Positions 33,979 through 45,608 of a stretch of 64,000 nt of DNA are shown here, in pieces. The translations under genes and the position numbers were made by a program. This DNA is from Zea mays (taxonomy: Eukaryota > Streptophyta > Magnoliopsida > Poales > Poaceae), in NCBI RefSeq assembly GCF_902167145.1, contig NC_050100.1, forward strand, positions 213,088,081 through 213,152,080. The letters run 5' to 3'. The notes under the pieces were generated by a model. It saw only the letters and a list, made by a program, of their open reading frames with translations, had not been told where the DNA came from and did no database searches. How positions within the stretch are numbered: the stretch's first letter is position 1; every line of letters starts with the position of its first letter.

Positions 33979-36900
33979 TGTAACACCCGGAATTTGAGGG
34001 TATAAAATTTCTTTTCTAATATCCACCAAATTCAGGTGTTACTCTCTCAGTTCTTCGCTTTCCTTTCTCTTTTCCCTAAAAATGGAGAATCATTTTGTTT
34101 TATATTAGCGTAAACCTAGTGGAATGAGCCCTAGAGGCACTTTGGTTGTTGCATTCATGCCGTTGCATGGTGTTTCTAAGTGCAAAATGTGTTTGAAACA
34201 TGTTAACATATCTTATAGAAGCGCTCGGTAAATTTTCATATTTTTCGGAATATTTTTCTATTTTCCGGAAACCAAAATCTATTTATTTGTGGAACTTAAA
34301 AATGTTTTTAGAAATTCTAATTATGTTTTTTGAGTTCATTAGGTCCAAAAACATTTATAGGAATTTTTCTGGAATTTTTGAAAGTATCTATAATATTTTG
34401 AGCACAAAATATGGATTTCTAGGCTTTTTCGAATTTTAAAAATAGTAAAATCCGAATTTTAACTGAATTTTTATCTCATCCAAACCCTAGGTATATATAC
34501 ATGTCCGGCTTCATCTCGTCGAGCCCGTTCCAGAACACCAAACGTTTCCCCCAAATCCAATCCCTAGCTCCCGGTATTGCTCGCCGAAGTTCGGGGCGGT
34601 TCCAACTCCGGCGACAACTCCGGCGAGCAATTACTCCCAATCCGTGCATCGTCTGCTGAATCCGAGGGTACCGCTGCGTTCGTCTCGTCGAAGGCTTCGT
34701 CGCAGCGCGTTCGGTTCATCGATTGGATCCCCAAATCTCCGGCAATCGACGGATTTCTCCTCGGCTCCGGCGAGGGTCTTCTTCCCCGGTGAGAAACCTC
34801 CATTGTTGCACCTAAGGTTTCTTCGTTTCTTCGTTTTCCCGTCCGTGCAGAGCCTCTCCCACTCTCCCCTCACCTTCCCCGGTGACGGCGCCCCTCCCCC
34901 CTCCGTTTCCCCTCCTCGACGGCGCCCCTTTCTCCCTCCCCGGCGGCGGCGGCCGGCGGTGGCGCCCGCGTCCCGTGCTCCCGCGCCCGCGCGCACCCCT
35001 CCCCGGCGGCTGTGGTCGCGCCCCGCGCGCCCGGTGCGGCCGCGCCCGCCCCCGGCCAGCCCGGTCTCGTCCTCCCCTGCGCAGCCCCCTTCCCCTCCTC
35101 TCTCTTCCATGGATGGGAGGAAGAAGATGAAGAGAGGAAGAAGACGATGGCAGTCTCGTAAATTTAGTCCGCGCGAATTACAGTATGGTTTAAAACATTC
35201 ATAACTTTTGCGTTTTAAACCCGATTCGATCCATTCAAGTTGCGTTAGATTCGTATTAAAATTATCTTAATTTAGATATATTTATCCCAATTTTTGCATA
35301 TTTTATTTAATTTAGTTAAACATTTGTTTAACCAGTGGCTACTAGAACGACGTTTCAATTTAAAAACCTAATTTAGGAATTCGATTTGCGCATTTATAAG
35401 TAGTTACCAATATGATTAACCTTAACTGAAAATGTTATTTATTAATAATTATTTAGTTTAATCACATTGTTTATTTATTAGTTTTGCATGTCGGTCCGCG
35501 CGTGTCGCGGTGCTGTTTCGCGCACGTCGTCGCGTGTCGTTCGCGAGTGTTGCGCGTGTTGTTCGCACGCGTTGTCGTGTGTCGTTCGCGTGTGTCGCGC
35601 GCCTTGCCACGTGCAGTTCGCGCGTATCACGCGTTGTCCGCGCGCTAAGTCGTTTGTGTCCGCGCGTTGCGCACATCGTGTTTGCACGTCGTGCGTCGTT
35701 AATTCGTCTCGCTTAGAATCGCTCATATTCATTAAGTTACTTGCTTAACTGTCAACTATTAAAATAGTAAGTTAGTCAAAACTAAGTAATAGTATTAATT
35801 TATATTTGATTAATATCAATTAATATAATTATGTTGAATTGGATGTTCTAATTAGTACTTGTTTAACGTAAACGCGCTAACCCCTCGACCGTAGCTTCGA
35901 CTATAGTGGTTCTTTTCCTCGCGTAACCGTAGAGTCGCTCTCTATTTTATATTGCTCGCTTTTATAACATTTTATCTTGTATGGTGTAATATTCTTATGC
36001 ATATGTATATGTTTGTTTGCTTGTGCCTGTTCGTCTTTGCGTCGCGTTGCGATTAGATCGCGGTTCGTTTCTGAGCTTCGAGGAATCGACGGTCAAGCTT
36101 CGGCGACCAAGTGATCTAGCTCTTTGGGTTCCACGAAGTTGAAGACTCTGAGCATCTGTTTGGTGAAGGCAAGTGTCCTCTGACCTATTATGTCCTATTT
36201 ACTTTATAATTCATCAACTCGCATACCATGATCAACCTAAGGATTGACTAGCTTTGTATTTACCTTGTCCTTGATTACCTTTTGGGTTACTATGGTTAGC
36301 TACCTGCTATTGCTTTACTTTAATCAATGAACATGATGTGAACACTTATGATACGATGTTGTCATTATGATTATGATGTTGGACTGGTGATACTTTAGGG
36401 GGCTCGAGCGGTTTCTCGAGTGCCTCTCCGTAAGGACCTGTTCGTTGAGAGACCACCCGGGATAACAGTGCAACCATGAGGGTGGAATGGGGTGCCCTTA
36501 GCTAATTAATTAGAGGAACTAGAGGTGTAGTCGCTTCGCCGTCGTGCCGTTAATGGGGTCCAGGCACAGTGCTTGCTCTGCCGAGGCGGGGTGCCGAGGT
36601 CCTTTCGTTTTGCTTTTGTTAGTCACCCTCCTGCGGGGAGGAGTACTGTGTTTATCAAACTGGAGAAACCTAACGGGCGACTATGACCTCTAGGGAATCT
36701 TTGTAAAAGCTACGTAGTGATACCCTGCCGGACCACCTAAGAAGTGATCAATTGGGAGTCATGATCCCCGGGCAAAACGGGAATCACAGCTCATGGGTAA
36801 AGTGTGCGACCTCTGCAGAGGGTAGTGAAACTGATATATCAGCCGTGCTCACGGTTAAGAGCGGCCTTGGGATCCTCTTTGATTAGAGATACAGATGGTT

Positions 36901-37474
36901 CAATATACAATGGTTCTATTTATGGTTTTGGCTCGATGATGATAATGATGTTCCTCGAGGAGGAAATGGTTCACGGGTTGGCTATTACTAAAACTTGGCT
37001 TCCACTAATAATAAATATCTGACCAACTAAAAGCAACTGCTTGAGCTTAACCCCACATAAAGCTAGTCCACTACAGCCAAACGGGACATTTGCTGAGTAC
37101 GTTGATGTGTGCTCACCCTTGCTTTCACAAAACACCAGGTTGCCTTTGGTGTAATCTATGCTCAGGTAAAGAAGAAGTCGTCGAGGCGGATCTCCAGGAG
37201 TTCCAGGACTTCGACGAGTCCGAGGATTAGGCTAGCGACCTCCCCCAGTCAGCTGCCTGTGGTGGGTTGTTTACGTTGGCTACGTTTCGATTCTGTGTAC
37301 TTTGATTTATATTATGTAAATGGCTCTAGTCTGTAATATTATTACTTACTCTTTATTGTAATTCGAAGCATTGTGCTATGATGAGTCATTTATGTAATCG
37401 CTGTGTACGTGAATAACTGATCCTGGCACGTACATGGTTTGCATTTGGTTTACCTTCTAAAACCGGGTGTGACA
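33979..37474 (+). repeat. 3' LTR of the LARD-like element
   Basis: Near-identical to 27137-30634. Most differences are C/T or G/A changes at CG or CNG sites. A 2 bp deletion lies near 37396. Confidence 0.95.
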
Positions 37475-37481
37475 AAACCCC

Positions 37482-37981
37482 ATGGATCGAACTACTCCCC
37501 TCGTCGCTGTTTCAGAGGCTGTAGTTGCTGCACGTGCCGCGGCTGTTGCTGCGGCGGAGGCAAGATGTGCGGCTGTGGTGGCTAAGAAGGAGGCACGAGC
37601 GGCGGTGCAATCTGCGACTATTGCCGCCGATAAGGTTGAACAAGCCGTCGAAGCTTGCAAGTATCGAAGCTTTATTGAAGATAACTCCATGGTGACATCC
37701 TTGGTGATTGAATTTCTTTCTCACTTCCTTTGCCGCATTAGGAATACTTGACAACTAATGTTGACCAAGGATGAGTATTATTCTGTTCACAAGTGTTTGA
37801 ACTAGTTTTATTTGTGCAGGAATATGTTGATGTTAAGTATCACATTAGCATCAAGAACTCACTCCGATATGCCATTCAAGAGATGAGGAGGCAATCTTCA
37901 CTGTTACATACCATTAATGGGTTGTGTTGTAGTATCCCAGAAGTTGAAGGGGTAAGGTTGGAAAGCTTGCTGGCCATTTGA
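37482..37981 (+). CDS. MULE-borne second gene, Ala-rich, function unknown
   Basis: The Met at 37482 opens an Ala/Lys/Glu-rich helix-forming segment (VVAKKEARAAVQSATIAAD). A plausible intron (37692-37819, GTGACA...GTGCAG) joins it in phase to a second exon reading EYVDVKYHISIKNSLRYAI, giving 123 residues. An acidic block just downstream in another frame (DVEDSNPSDIEDPMDG, to 38169) may be a further exon or a frameshifted tail. It lies in the position of mudrB relative to mudrA, but I see no similarity that would justify that name. The LARD target duplication ends two bases before the start codon, so the original 5' UTR (27000-27136) is now 10 kb away. It could also be a captured host fragment. 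Confidence 0.5.
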
Positions 37982-38143
37982 AGGTTATCTGCCAGAGCCT
38001 CGAGAAAACTTCAATTGTGTGTGAAGAAGATCTGGAGAATAAATCTCCTGGTTGGGACCTTCATCATCCCCCTTCAGATGTTGAAGACTCCAACCCTTCA
38101 GATATTGAGGACCCAATGGACGGATACGTGTCAGAAGATCCGG

Positions 38144-39377
38144 AGCTAGGGCACAAAAGAAACGGTTGAAATAGTACTTCCCATCCTCTAAAACCACATC
38201 AATCTCTACAATGCTATCAGGCTCCTTAGCCAGTACTGCCTCCCGCCACGAGAATAGTAGCTTGAAACTCTCCTCCCAACTGCCAAACAACTCTTCTAAT
38301 GCCTTCTCCTTCCCCTTCCAAACTGTGTCGTAACCAATAGTGACATTGTGAACTCTTTGGAGTGTATCTTGCAATTCCTTAGCACCCATATTTGGTTTCT
38401 TCATAAGTAGTGGCAACGTGTGAAAAGCTACCCATCCACAACTTGGTGTAGTCGTCTTCCTCCTTCCACTAGATGTGCAAAGTATGCGAATCATGCAATA
38501 CATCAACCTGCAAAATTATCGAAATACAACTTCGATCACAAACAAAACCTAAAATCAAGACATAGCTTTGGTAAATATGTATGAATTAACATACCACAAT
38601 GGTCGGTAATCTTTTCTTTTCCTCTCTTGCATAAATCCTCCAGGGGCAGTCACCACCTTTACAATATCCAACGTATCTGGTAGTCGAAGTTACATCGATC
38701 CCAAGCTCGAACTCATGCTTTATGGCATACTGCCTCATAGCAATTCGAAATTCCTTCATATTAGTAAACAAACTACCAGGTTGCATTGACGGATTCATTT
38801 TATCATACATGACCCTCTTCTCATTTGGCATGTAGTCTTCAAATGTTTGGTCTATAGTGTTGTCTCCAAAATTAATAGGCTCTGATTGATCCAAATTACT
38901 TGTACCACCTAAAACGGCTTCATCTCTTGTATTATCCTGTGCATTTTCCCCCTCATTGAGTCCTAGTTGAGAATACATCTGCATCTCACTTAGAACATCA
39001 CGACTACCTTCCTCCTCCCAAAAATCACATAGTACCATAGATTCCCAATCTAATCTCGATTTGTCTTGTACCTTATCATTGTCCTGGATGACAAGTAAAT
39101 ACTAAGTGCAGTTACATATAGTCCTAAGCTCACTATATTTTACATATATGAAGCACAACTCACCTCATTAACATTATTTCCACCTAATGCATCTAGAGGT
39201 AGGGAACTTGAACAAGGGGGTGAAGACATTACAGGACCTATCATTAAATCTACAAATAATTTACAAATATTAAAGGTTAAAGGTGCCGCTCTTCATACCA
39301 CAAACAACGCACAAATATCTATCTGGAGGGGAAGAAATGACTATGTCTGCATCTTTGAACAACTCCAAATCAACCAT
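38144..39377 (-). pseudogene. MULE (MuDR-type) transposase, N-terminal part only
   Basis: Begins MVDLELFKDADIVIS at 39377. Conserved MULE blocks follow on the minus strand: FTNMKEFRIAMRQYAIKHEF with CKGGDCPWRIYA (MuDR N-terminal DNA-binding domain, about 38630-38790), then SCGWVAFHTLPLL, MGAKELQDTLQ, YDTVWKGKEKALEELFGSW and FFCALAP. Introns and small frame breaks separate them. The coding match stops at about 38144, before the DDE catalytic and zinc-knuckle regions, and abuts the convergent gene. An internal deletion has therefore removed the catalytic half. Confidence 0.85.
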
Positions 39378-39703
39378 GGTGGATCCACTGCAAACAGAGA
39401 CCAAGCTAGATATAGTTGGGGGAGAGAGACGAATGGGGGGAGATAAGTTGAATGAATGAAGAACAACACAGATAGACTCACAGGTGTGTATGGTCAGAAG
39501 CAGCGGCGTCCTTCATTCGGGTAAATGCGCACGGACGGGGATGAAGAAGACCTAGCGACGCACGGACGGCGTATGGTCGGAGGCAGCGACGCCCGGCTAT
39601 GGAGAATGCGACGGAGATGGAGAAGGGGACCGGGATGGAGGAGACCGAGAAGGAGACCTAGCGACGGAGAACGGACGGCGACGAGGCTAGGGGACGGAAC
39701 TAG

Positions 39704-39832
39704 GTTAATAGAGTTGTCATTTCCATTTTAGAGTGTTGGCTATGCCCAGCTTTTTCATAACAGAGAAACTCTTGCCTGAGCCTCTATTTCGTCGAAGCCG
39801 CATCCGTCGTATTTCATAATACCAAATTTCTC
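39704..39832. repeat. MULE right terminal inverted repeat
   Basis: Inverted copy of 26841-26969. It should hold the promoter of the minus-strand transposase. The 9 bp target duplication follows at 39833-39841. Confidence 0.9.
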
Positions 39833-39841
39833 TTCGTCGGC

Positions 39842-41025
39842 AGGTGCCCAGATCAGGAGGAGACATGACGCGGTGAAATGGAGACGGTGAAGTTGCAGAA
39901 CAGGCTGATGGTGGCTGGATCCAATCGTCGCCCATAGATTCGGTCGAGGGAACGACCTTGGAAGACGAAGGGGGGCGAGATCCATGTGTCCCCATGTCGA
40001 TCCGGTTACCAGAGGGCGCGCTAACACCGGAGGGACGGAGTAGGTGGCGGCGCTGACGAGGTCGATGGCGGCTGGCTCTCTCCGTCAAAGAGAGTCGGTC
40101 GAGGAACGGAGGCGGGATCCTGCTATCCCCGCCTTAATCCGATGGATGGAGCCTGTGGTGACGACGGAGGAACGACTCGTCTGCGGCGGGGACGGGGCGG
40201 AGGGCGACTAGAGCGCGTCGAAGGGCGAGGAGAGTGAAGCGCGAAGTGACGGGTATAGAGGAGAGGGAGGCGTCCACAACGAAAATATAAGTCGCAAATC
40301 GAGCAGCCGAACGACTCAGTCCCAATTTATAATTTATTTAATTTTTACAAAGTTTCATCGCCACATCTTATTTAAATTTTTATAATAATTATTAACTTTT
40401 ACTGATATCGTTTAGCATACAATATATTTTATATGTGATTTTAAAATTTTCATTTTTTATAAAAATGAATAAGACGAACCGACCAAAGGTCAAAGAGAGT
40501 AATATAAACTCATATGTCCAAACTCAGTGAAGTAATATAAACTCATATGTTTAACAATATATATTGCATGTAGGACCTATTCAATTGCTCATTAATTTTT
40601 TCATACTCAGTATCACATCTCAAATCTCTCTTATTAAAACCCCATAAGGTTTCCTCGCGCGTGCCACACCCGCTCGGCTTCGGTGCGTAACAACGACCTG
40701 CATTTCTCATGAAATTTGCCTCTGAGCACAGATTGTTGTCCTTTAGACTGTTTGCGCGTTGCCTCCCACCGTAGAGCAAAAGAGGTGGATCTTGGATTCA
40801 CCGTCCCTCCCACCACTTTAGTCTGTTTGCGGTCCAATTAACAACATATACATATTTATAATATCACATTTTTATATAACACAATCAAGCGTGTCTTCTA
40901 GTGCAGTGCCCTAGCGAACTCGGGTTCGAATCTGGTGGTTTTCTATTTTCTGTTTCCGCACAGCAGCTCAGGATGTGTAGGCGCACACAACTCGAGAAAG
41001 GTCAAATAACTTAGTTAAATTATAA
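39842..41025. other. Spacer: GC-rich to 40320, then AT-rich
   Basis: The GC-rich part could belong to the same old Harbinger element or to host DNA that the MULE entered; no protein was recognised. A tRNA-like B-box word (GGTTCGAATC, about 40923) stands alone without a folded tRNA or a SINE body. Confidence 0.4.
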
Positions 41026-41149
41026 GGGCTTGTTTGGTTGGGGGGATTAAGGATAATTGGAGGAGATAATCCTTTCTATACAAATTTGAATAGGAGGGGA
41101 ATTTAATCCCCTAAAATCCTCCTCAAACCACTTCAAGTCGAACAAGCCC
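41026..41149. mobile_element. Tourist-like MITE (124 bp)
   Basis: Ends GGGCTTGTTTGGTT and AAGTCGAACAAGCCC, flanked by TAA on both sides (41023-41025, 41150-41152). Confidence 0.8.
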
Positions 41150-41405
41150 TAAAAGGGAGCTGAACAATGGGAATGTTCAGAGAGGAGGTAAAATAACGAG
41201 AAGAATTTTAAGTGGTAACTATTTAAATATGAATAGGAAGTATGAGTAGGGGATTTCAAAGGAGTTGATGGACCTTAGGCTATTTACAGTAGATCGTGCA
41301 TATAGTCGTTAAGAGATAAGATCGGTAAACTTTTGAAAGTTGAAACAACCTCTCCCTCACCCCCCACACACACCCTAGATCACATGCCCTTACATGGTCT
41401 CACAT

Positions 41406-41816
41406 AGGGTTAGAAAATAAGCTGGAACTCGGAGCAGCTCGACTCGGTTTGGAGCGGCTCGCGAATCGAAGTCTGATTTTTGGGCTTGTCGGTGAAGCGA
41501 GCCGAGCTGGCTCGCAAGATGCATCAATTGACTGAATTAATCAATTTACAGAATCGTAATGGATTATCGATTCATTTTTAGTCTTTTAATGGTGGATATA
41601 TGACAATTCAGATTTTAGGTTGTCATAATATTGAATAATGATTCTATATTCATATTTAAGTAATATTAATTTAATATATAATACAATAATATTTACCAAG
41701 ATATGACTTACGAGTCGAGCGAAGTCTCATTCTTAAGCTCGTGGAGTGGATGAGCCAAGTCAAACTCAGTCACTTATTAATCTTGGTTCGGTTTGTTTTC
41801 AGACCTAAAGTTCCAC
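41406..41816. mobile_element. Possible hAT-like MITE
   Basis: Related inverted ends AGGGTTAGAAAATAAGC and GTTTGTTTTCAGACCT enclose repeated GAGCTGGCTCG/CGAGTCGAGC words, a pattern seen in grass hAT MITEs. No target duplication found. Confidence 0.4.
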
Positions 41817-41847
41817 CCGTATTTAAAAAAAAGTCAGGAACACATAA

Positions 41848-41984
41848 GGGCTTGTTCGTTTTACTGTTAATCCATATGGATTGGGTGATATTGAATCGGT
41901 TTAAATCTATAGCAAGTTAAAATCCATCCTAATATATTCGAATACAATTTAATTCACATGGAAGTGGAATAACCGAACAAAGTC
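41848..41984. mobile_element. Tourist-like MITE (137 bp), GGGCTTGTTCG family, upstream of the DUF4228 gene
   Basis: Degenerate terminal repeats (GGGCTTGTTCG and CGAACAAAGTC) flanked by TAA (41845-41847, 41985-41987). It ends 270 bp before the next gene's start codon and so lies in its promoter. Confidence 0.7.
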
Positions 41985-42253
41985 TAAAGATTGGTTTAGT
42001 GACCAGAGAAATGGAGGCACCAAATCCAAATCAACCAAAGGAAACTGGAAAGAGAAACGGCAATTACCTCGGGCATCTCCGGTTCCTCGAGCTTCCCTCT
42101 CCTCCTCTGACTCACCTTTTAAAATTCCTTCGCCGCCGCGCCACGCAGACCCGCACCGCGCGCGCACACAAACCCTCCGCCTCGCAAGTCGCAACAGAGC
42201 AGCGGCGGCAGCAACGACGCCACCGCACCCATTCCACGACGCCGTAAACCGCA

Positions 42254-43824
42254 ATGGGGAACAGCCTCGGGGGCAAGCGCAAGGGCGCCAAGGTGATGCA
42301 GCTGGACGGCACCTCCTTCCGCGTCAAGCCCCCGGCGGCCGCGGCCGACGTACTGCGGGACCACCCGGGCTTCCAGCTGCTCGAGTCCGAGGAGGTCAAG
42401 CTCCTGGGCGCACGCGCGCGCCCGCTCGCCTCCGACGCGCCGCTCCGCCGCGGCCGGCTCTACTTCCTCGTTGCGCTCCCTCGCCGCGCGCCCGCAGGTC
42501 CCATGCGCCGCGCCTGGTCGGGCAACCTCAACGTCGGGGCCCGCGAGCGTCTCGAGTCGCTCAAGCTCGCGCGCCGCTCCACCTCCGACCTCTCCTCGCT
42601 TTCCGCCCACGCCTCCGCGTCGGCCCCCACCTCCCCGCTTCCCGGCGGCGCCGCCTCCCCTCTTCCTCCCACCGGCAGCGGCGCCACGCCCGTGCGCGTT
42701 AAGATGCGTCTTCCCAGGGCGCAGGTGGAGAAGCTCATGGGGGAGAGCAAGGACCCAGCCGAGGTCGCCGCCAAGATCATGGAGCTATGTGGCGCGGCCG
42801 TGTGCGACGCGCACGCCAGCGCTCGGGTCATCCCGGAGCGCCCGCCCGGGATACTGCGGAGCCAAAGGTTCGCCAAGACGCCGGAATGGGGCGCCGGGTT
42901 CATGCTGCCGGCGGCGGCGGCGGCCAAGACGCCGCAGCGGTGGCCCACGCTGCCACGCACCAACGAGGTACCCCTATGCCTATCCCCCACGTACATTGCA
43001 TTATTGTTTGTTCCCATGAGACGTGAACACAGTAAGATTTGCACGCTGCAACGTAGAAACGTGATTTGGGATCTCGGTTCGATCTCTTCTTATTGCCCCT
43101 TATTAAAATTACGATCTAAATCGTAGAATGCCTATTTGTTTTAAGATCGCCTAGCTCATTGATTACTCGCCTTTTAAAAAGATCGCACTGGTTATTCTAA
43201 TCTAGTGTGAACGCGCGCCCTAGCACGGACGAGGTTACATGGCAATTTTAGATGCAGTTTCCTTGCCGTTGCAGAGATCACTAATAAGCTAGCTTGCGTA
43301 GTGAAACTGCTGTTCTCCGCTCATAACGGGGAACAACGAACATACAAGTGCGCTGGATGCAGGAACATGATAGACTTTTCGAGTGGCATCTGGAGATGTT
43401 TTTTTGACAAAAAGGAGGATACAATCAGTGTTATTCTAAGCGTTAAACGTACCCACAGATAGGCAAAAATGGCTGTTTTAAAGGGGCTACTAAACGGCCG
43501 TTTGAATGGAAACAATGTACCACTGTAGCGTTTAAACGTTCTGTAAACAAGTTAAATGACTGTTTAGGTGAACGGTATTATGCAATTGAAAGAAAAAAAA
43601 CGAAAACGAAGTTGCTTTGCCATGTTTGTGCCACAATAGCTGAATATCCTGAGCTTGGAGTAATCTAAATGAAGTTGATGGTTGTTACGCCTGCCTGTTA
43701 ATGGTACTGCCTCTTGCATATAGTTGACTATTTTCCCCCCCTCATTGCTAATTTAGGTTTCATTTTGATGTTCCAGAAAAAGGCACGGTTCGTAGAGTTG
43801 CCGGACGAGCTAATAATAGCGTGA
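42254..43824 (+). CDS. DUF4228 (PADRE-type) protein
   Basis: Two exons, 42254-42967 and 43777-43824, with a clean GT-AG intron of 809 bp in phase 0, give 253 residues. The N-terminus MGNSLGGKRKGAKVMQLDG is typical of this plant family and offers Gly2 for possible myristoylation. The conserved block ADVLRDHPGFQLLESEEVKL follows (about 33-53). The middle is Ser/Pro-rich and likely disordered; a second conserved segment (VRVKMRLPRAQVEKLMGES) lies at about 154-173. The short last exon encodes KKARFVELPDELIIA. Family members respond to stress and pathogens in plants, but no biochemical activity is established. Reading past the intron instead would give an unrelated tail. Confidence 0.85.
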
Positions 43825-44900
43825 TTCTGTACTTCCCTGAAGCGAGTTAACACTTCTTTTTTTTTTTTTTTACTGTCTCAAAGCATGTTTGGTGATTGTC
43901 AGACCAGGAGATAAGGAATTGTAAACTTATCTGCAGTCGCTGCTGTATTTGTTCTTCCCGCTTGCTCATTTGAGCGAAACAAACAACTATATGGTTTGAA
44001 GATGAGAAGCCGCCGATGGCTTCCGATTCACCTTCATCCAGTGATCTGACACCGTGTTAGACTGTCACCAAGTTTCCTTCCGCCTTCTCGAATCTCTCCG
44101 TGTTCCTGTTGGCTTCTCCTCCGTTGTTTATTATTCAGGTCAACTCTTGTTATGTGCAACAGTGTGGATGTGTGATGCGTTATGTGCAACAGTGCAAACC
44201 CAATTATTCAGGTCAACTCTCGTTGCCATTGTGTAGCGTCGTCTTAAGAAGAGGCCCATGTGCATCTCCATCTATACGTACACCTCATCCGTTCCCGCAT
44301 GATTTTGGAATGGAAACTCAGCAACTCTTCCTCCACACTGAATGGATCCTCGAGTTGAACTGGTCGATCGTCCGTTGAAGAATTATTGGGAGGCTGAATT
44401 CCTCAGCACATGCAAGAGCATCATTTGCAAATTTGCAAAAAGTCGTGCATTGCTGCACCTTAGGCATTCCTTATCGCCACCGATCATGTGGATTTGGATA
44501 AAGATATTGCCGCCAATCACAACAAACCTGCACATGGAGTACGATCTGACCTAGCCCTACCATTGTAAGAGTATATACGTACAATGCGCCCAAGTCAGTG
44601 ACACGCGTGTTGCGCTTCTTGAACAAACAAGGTGATCTGAAACATCTTGCGGACTCCGTGCGATCCCGTTGGTCCTCAGCGTCAGGGATGTTTTCTGAAC
44701 CTCGCTTGCCGCTTCATAATGACATAATGCACAGTTCGTTGCACTTACAACACCCACAAGGCCATATCTTCTAGTCGAGCACAGCTATTCATGAATCATT
44801 AATTATTTAATTGTACTAGTCAGTTGTGCATTGCCACAATTTCTCTGTATCATATAGGTCGCTTAATAAATATTTATAATATATTTTCTCTACATTACAC
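43825..44900. other. 3' region of the DUF4228 gene and spacer
   Basis: Starts with the presumed 3' UTR (a poly-T run near 43857-43872). A locally duplicated sequence (TATGTGCAACAGTG and TTATTCAGGTCAACTCT, each twice) lies between 44128 and 44225. No gene recognised. Confidence 0.5.
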
Positions 44901-44905
44901 AAATG

Positions 44906-45390
44906 CATGAGTGTGTAGCTCAGTTGTATGAGCTGTGCACTCTGAGATGAGAGGGTCTGGGTTGACCCATAGTTGCTCCGCTTTTTTTTAAAAAATATAG
45001 TAGGAATGTAGAGAATGTATCTAGCGCGTCCAACCCTATATGGTTGGTGAGTGGGTCCTCGTCAGACAGTACTATACAAAGAGGTGGGAGCTTGACGAGA
45101 TTTTTCTGAGTTGTAACTCCAACGAGAAACCCTAAACCACCGATCTAGCGAGGGGAAGCCACCGCCAATCTTCACCGTGACCCAGGGTCTAGGTTCGACC
45201 CATAGTTGCTCCGACTTTTTTTAAAAATATAGTAGAGTGTAGAGAATGTATCTAGGGAGTCCAACCCTATATGATTGGTGAGTGGGACCTCGTCAGACCA
45301 CACCATACAAAGAGGTGGGAGCCCGACAAGATTTGCCTGAGTTGTAACTCCACCAAGAAAATCTAAACCACCGATCTAGCGAGGGTGTGC
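44906..45390 (+). repeat. 232 bp tandem duplication with tRNA-like promoter words
   Basis: Two copies offset by 232 bp (44953-45184 and 45185 to about 45390) share TTGACCCATAGTTGCTCCG, a T/A-rich run, and TCCAACCCTATATG with GTGAGTGGG. Upstream, TAGCTCAGTTGTA (44911) resembles a Pol III A box, and GGGTTGACCC or GGTTCGACCC resembles a B box. This suggests a tRNA-derived SINE or relic, partly duplicated. No functional tRNA fold is apparent. Confidence 0.6.
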
Positions 45391-45608
45391 AGCCAGTGAT
45401 GGAAAGCCACCACCAATCTTCATCGTCTCCCACCGCTCTTCCCGAACAATTGACAACCCACTTCTCCTCACCTCTCAGTTCTCCTAGATCACACACTCAC
45501 ACACACTTACTTGCCTTTTATCCTTTGTCTTCGTTCAACCCCTTTGTCCTTGGAATCGTGGACCACCAAAGTAAGCAAACTAGTTCAAAACAATATCATT
45601 GTCGCTGC

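Larger units (their letters stand above)
27137..37474 (+). mobile_element. LARD-like LTR retrotransposon, non-coding, 10.3 kb
   Basis: Two LTRs of 3498 and 3496 bp (TGTAACACCCGG...CCGGGTGTGACA) flank a 3.3 kb interior, with a perfect 5 bp target duplication AAACC (27132-27136 and 37475-37479). The interior has a primer site, a polypurine tract and pyrimidine-rich degenerate repeats but no recognisable gag or pol, matching the definition of a large retrotransposon derivative. The sequence before the 3' LTR (LNLEDEI-like codons in TTGAATCTCGAGGACGAGAT) recalls the pol end of Ty3/gypsy elements, so gypsy ancestry is inferred. The LTRs differ at about 14 positions plus a 2 bp indel, so the insertion is recent. 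Confidence 0.93.
26841..39832. mobile_element. Mutator-like element (MULE), interrupted by a retrotransposon
   Basis: Terminal inverted repeats of 129 bp (26841-26969, 39704-39832) begin GAGAAATTTGG. They are flanked by a 9 bp target duplication with one mismatch, TTCGTCGAC (26832-26840) and TTCGTCGGC (39833-39841). Without the nested 10.3 kb retrotransposon the element is about 2.65 kb. It carries a truncated transposase on the minus strand from the right end and a second, unknown gene on the plus strand from the left end. The two converge near 38150, a MuDR-like arrangement. The transposase lacks its catalytic region, so the element is defective. Confidence 0.88.

Noticed and set aside
40890..40990. 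tRNA-like B-box word GGTTCGAATC
   Set aside because: No acceptor stem, anticodon arm or A box could be aligned, and no SINE body follows.
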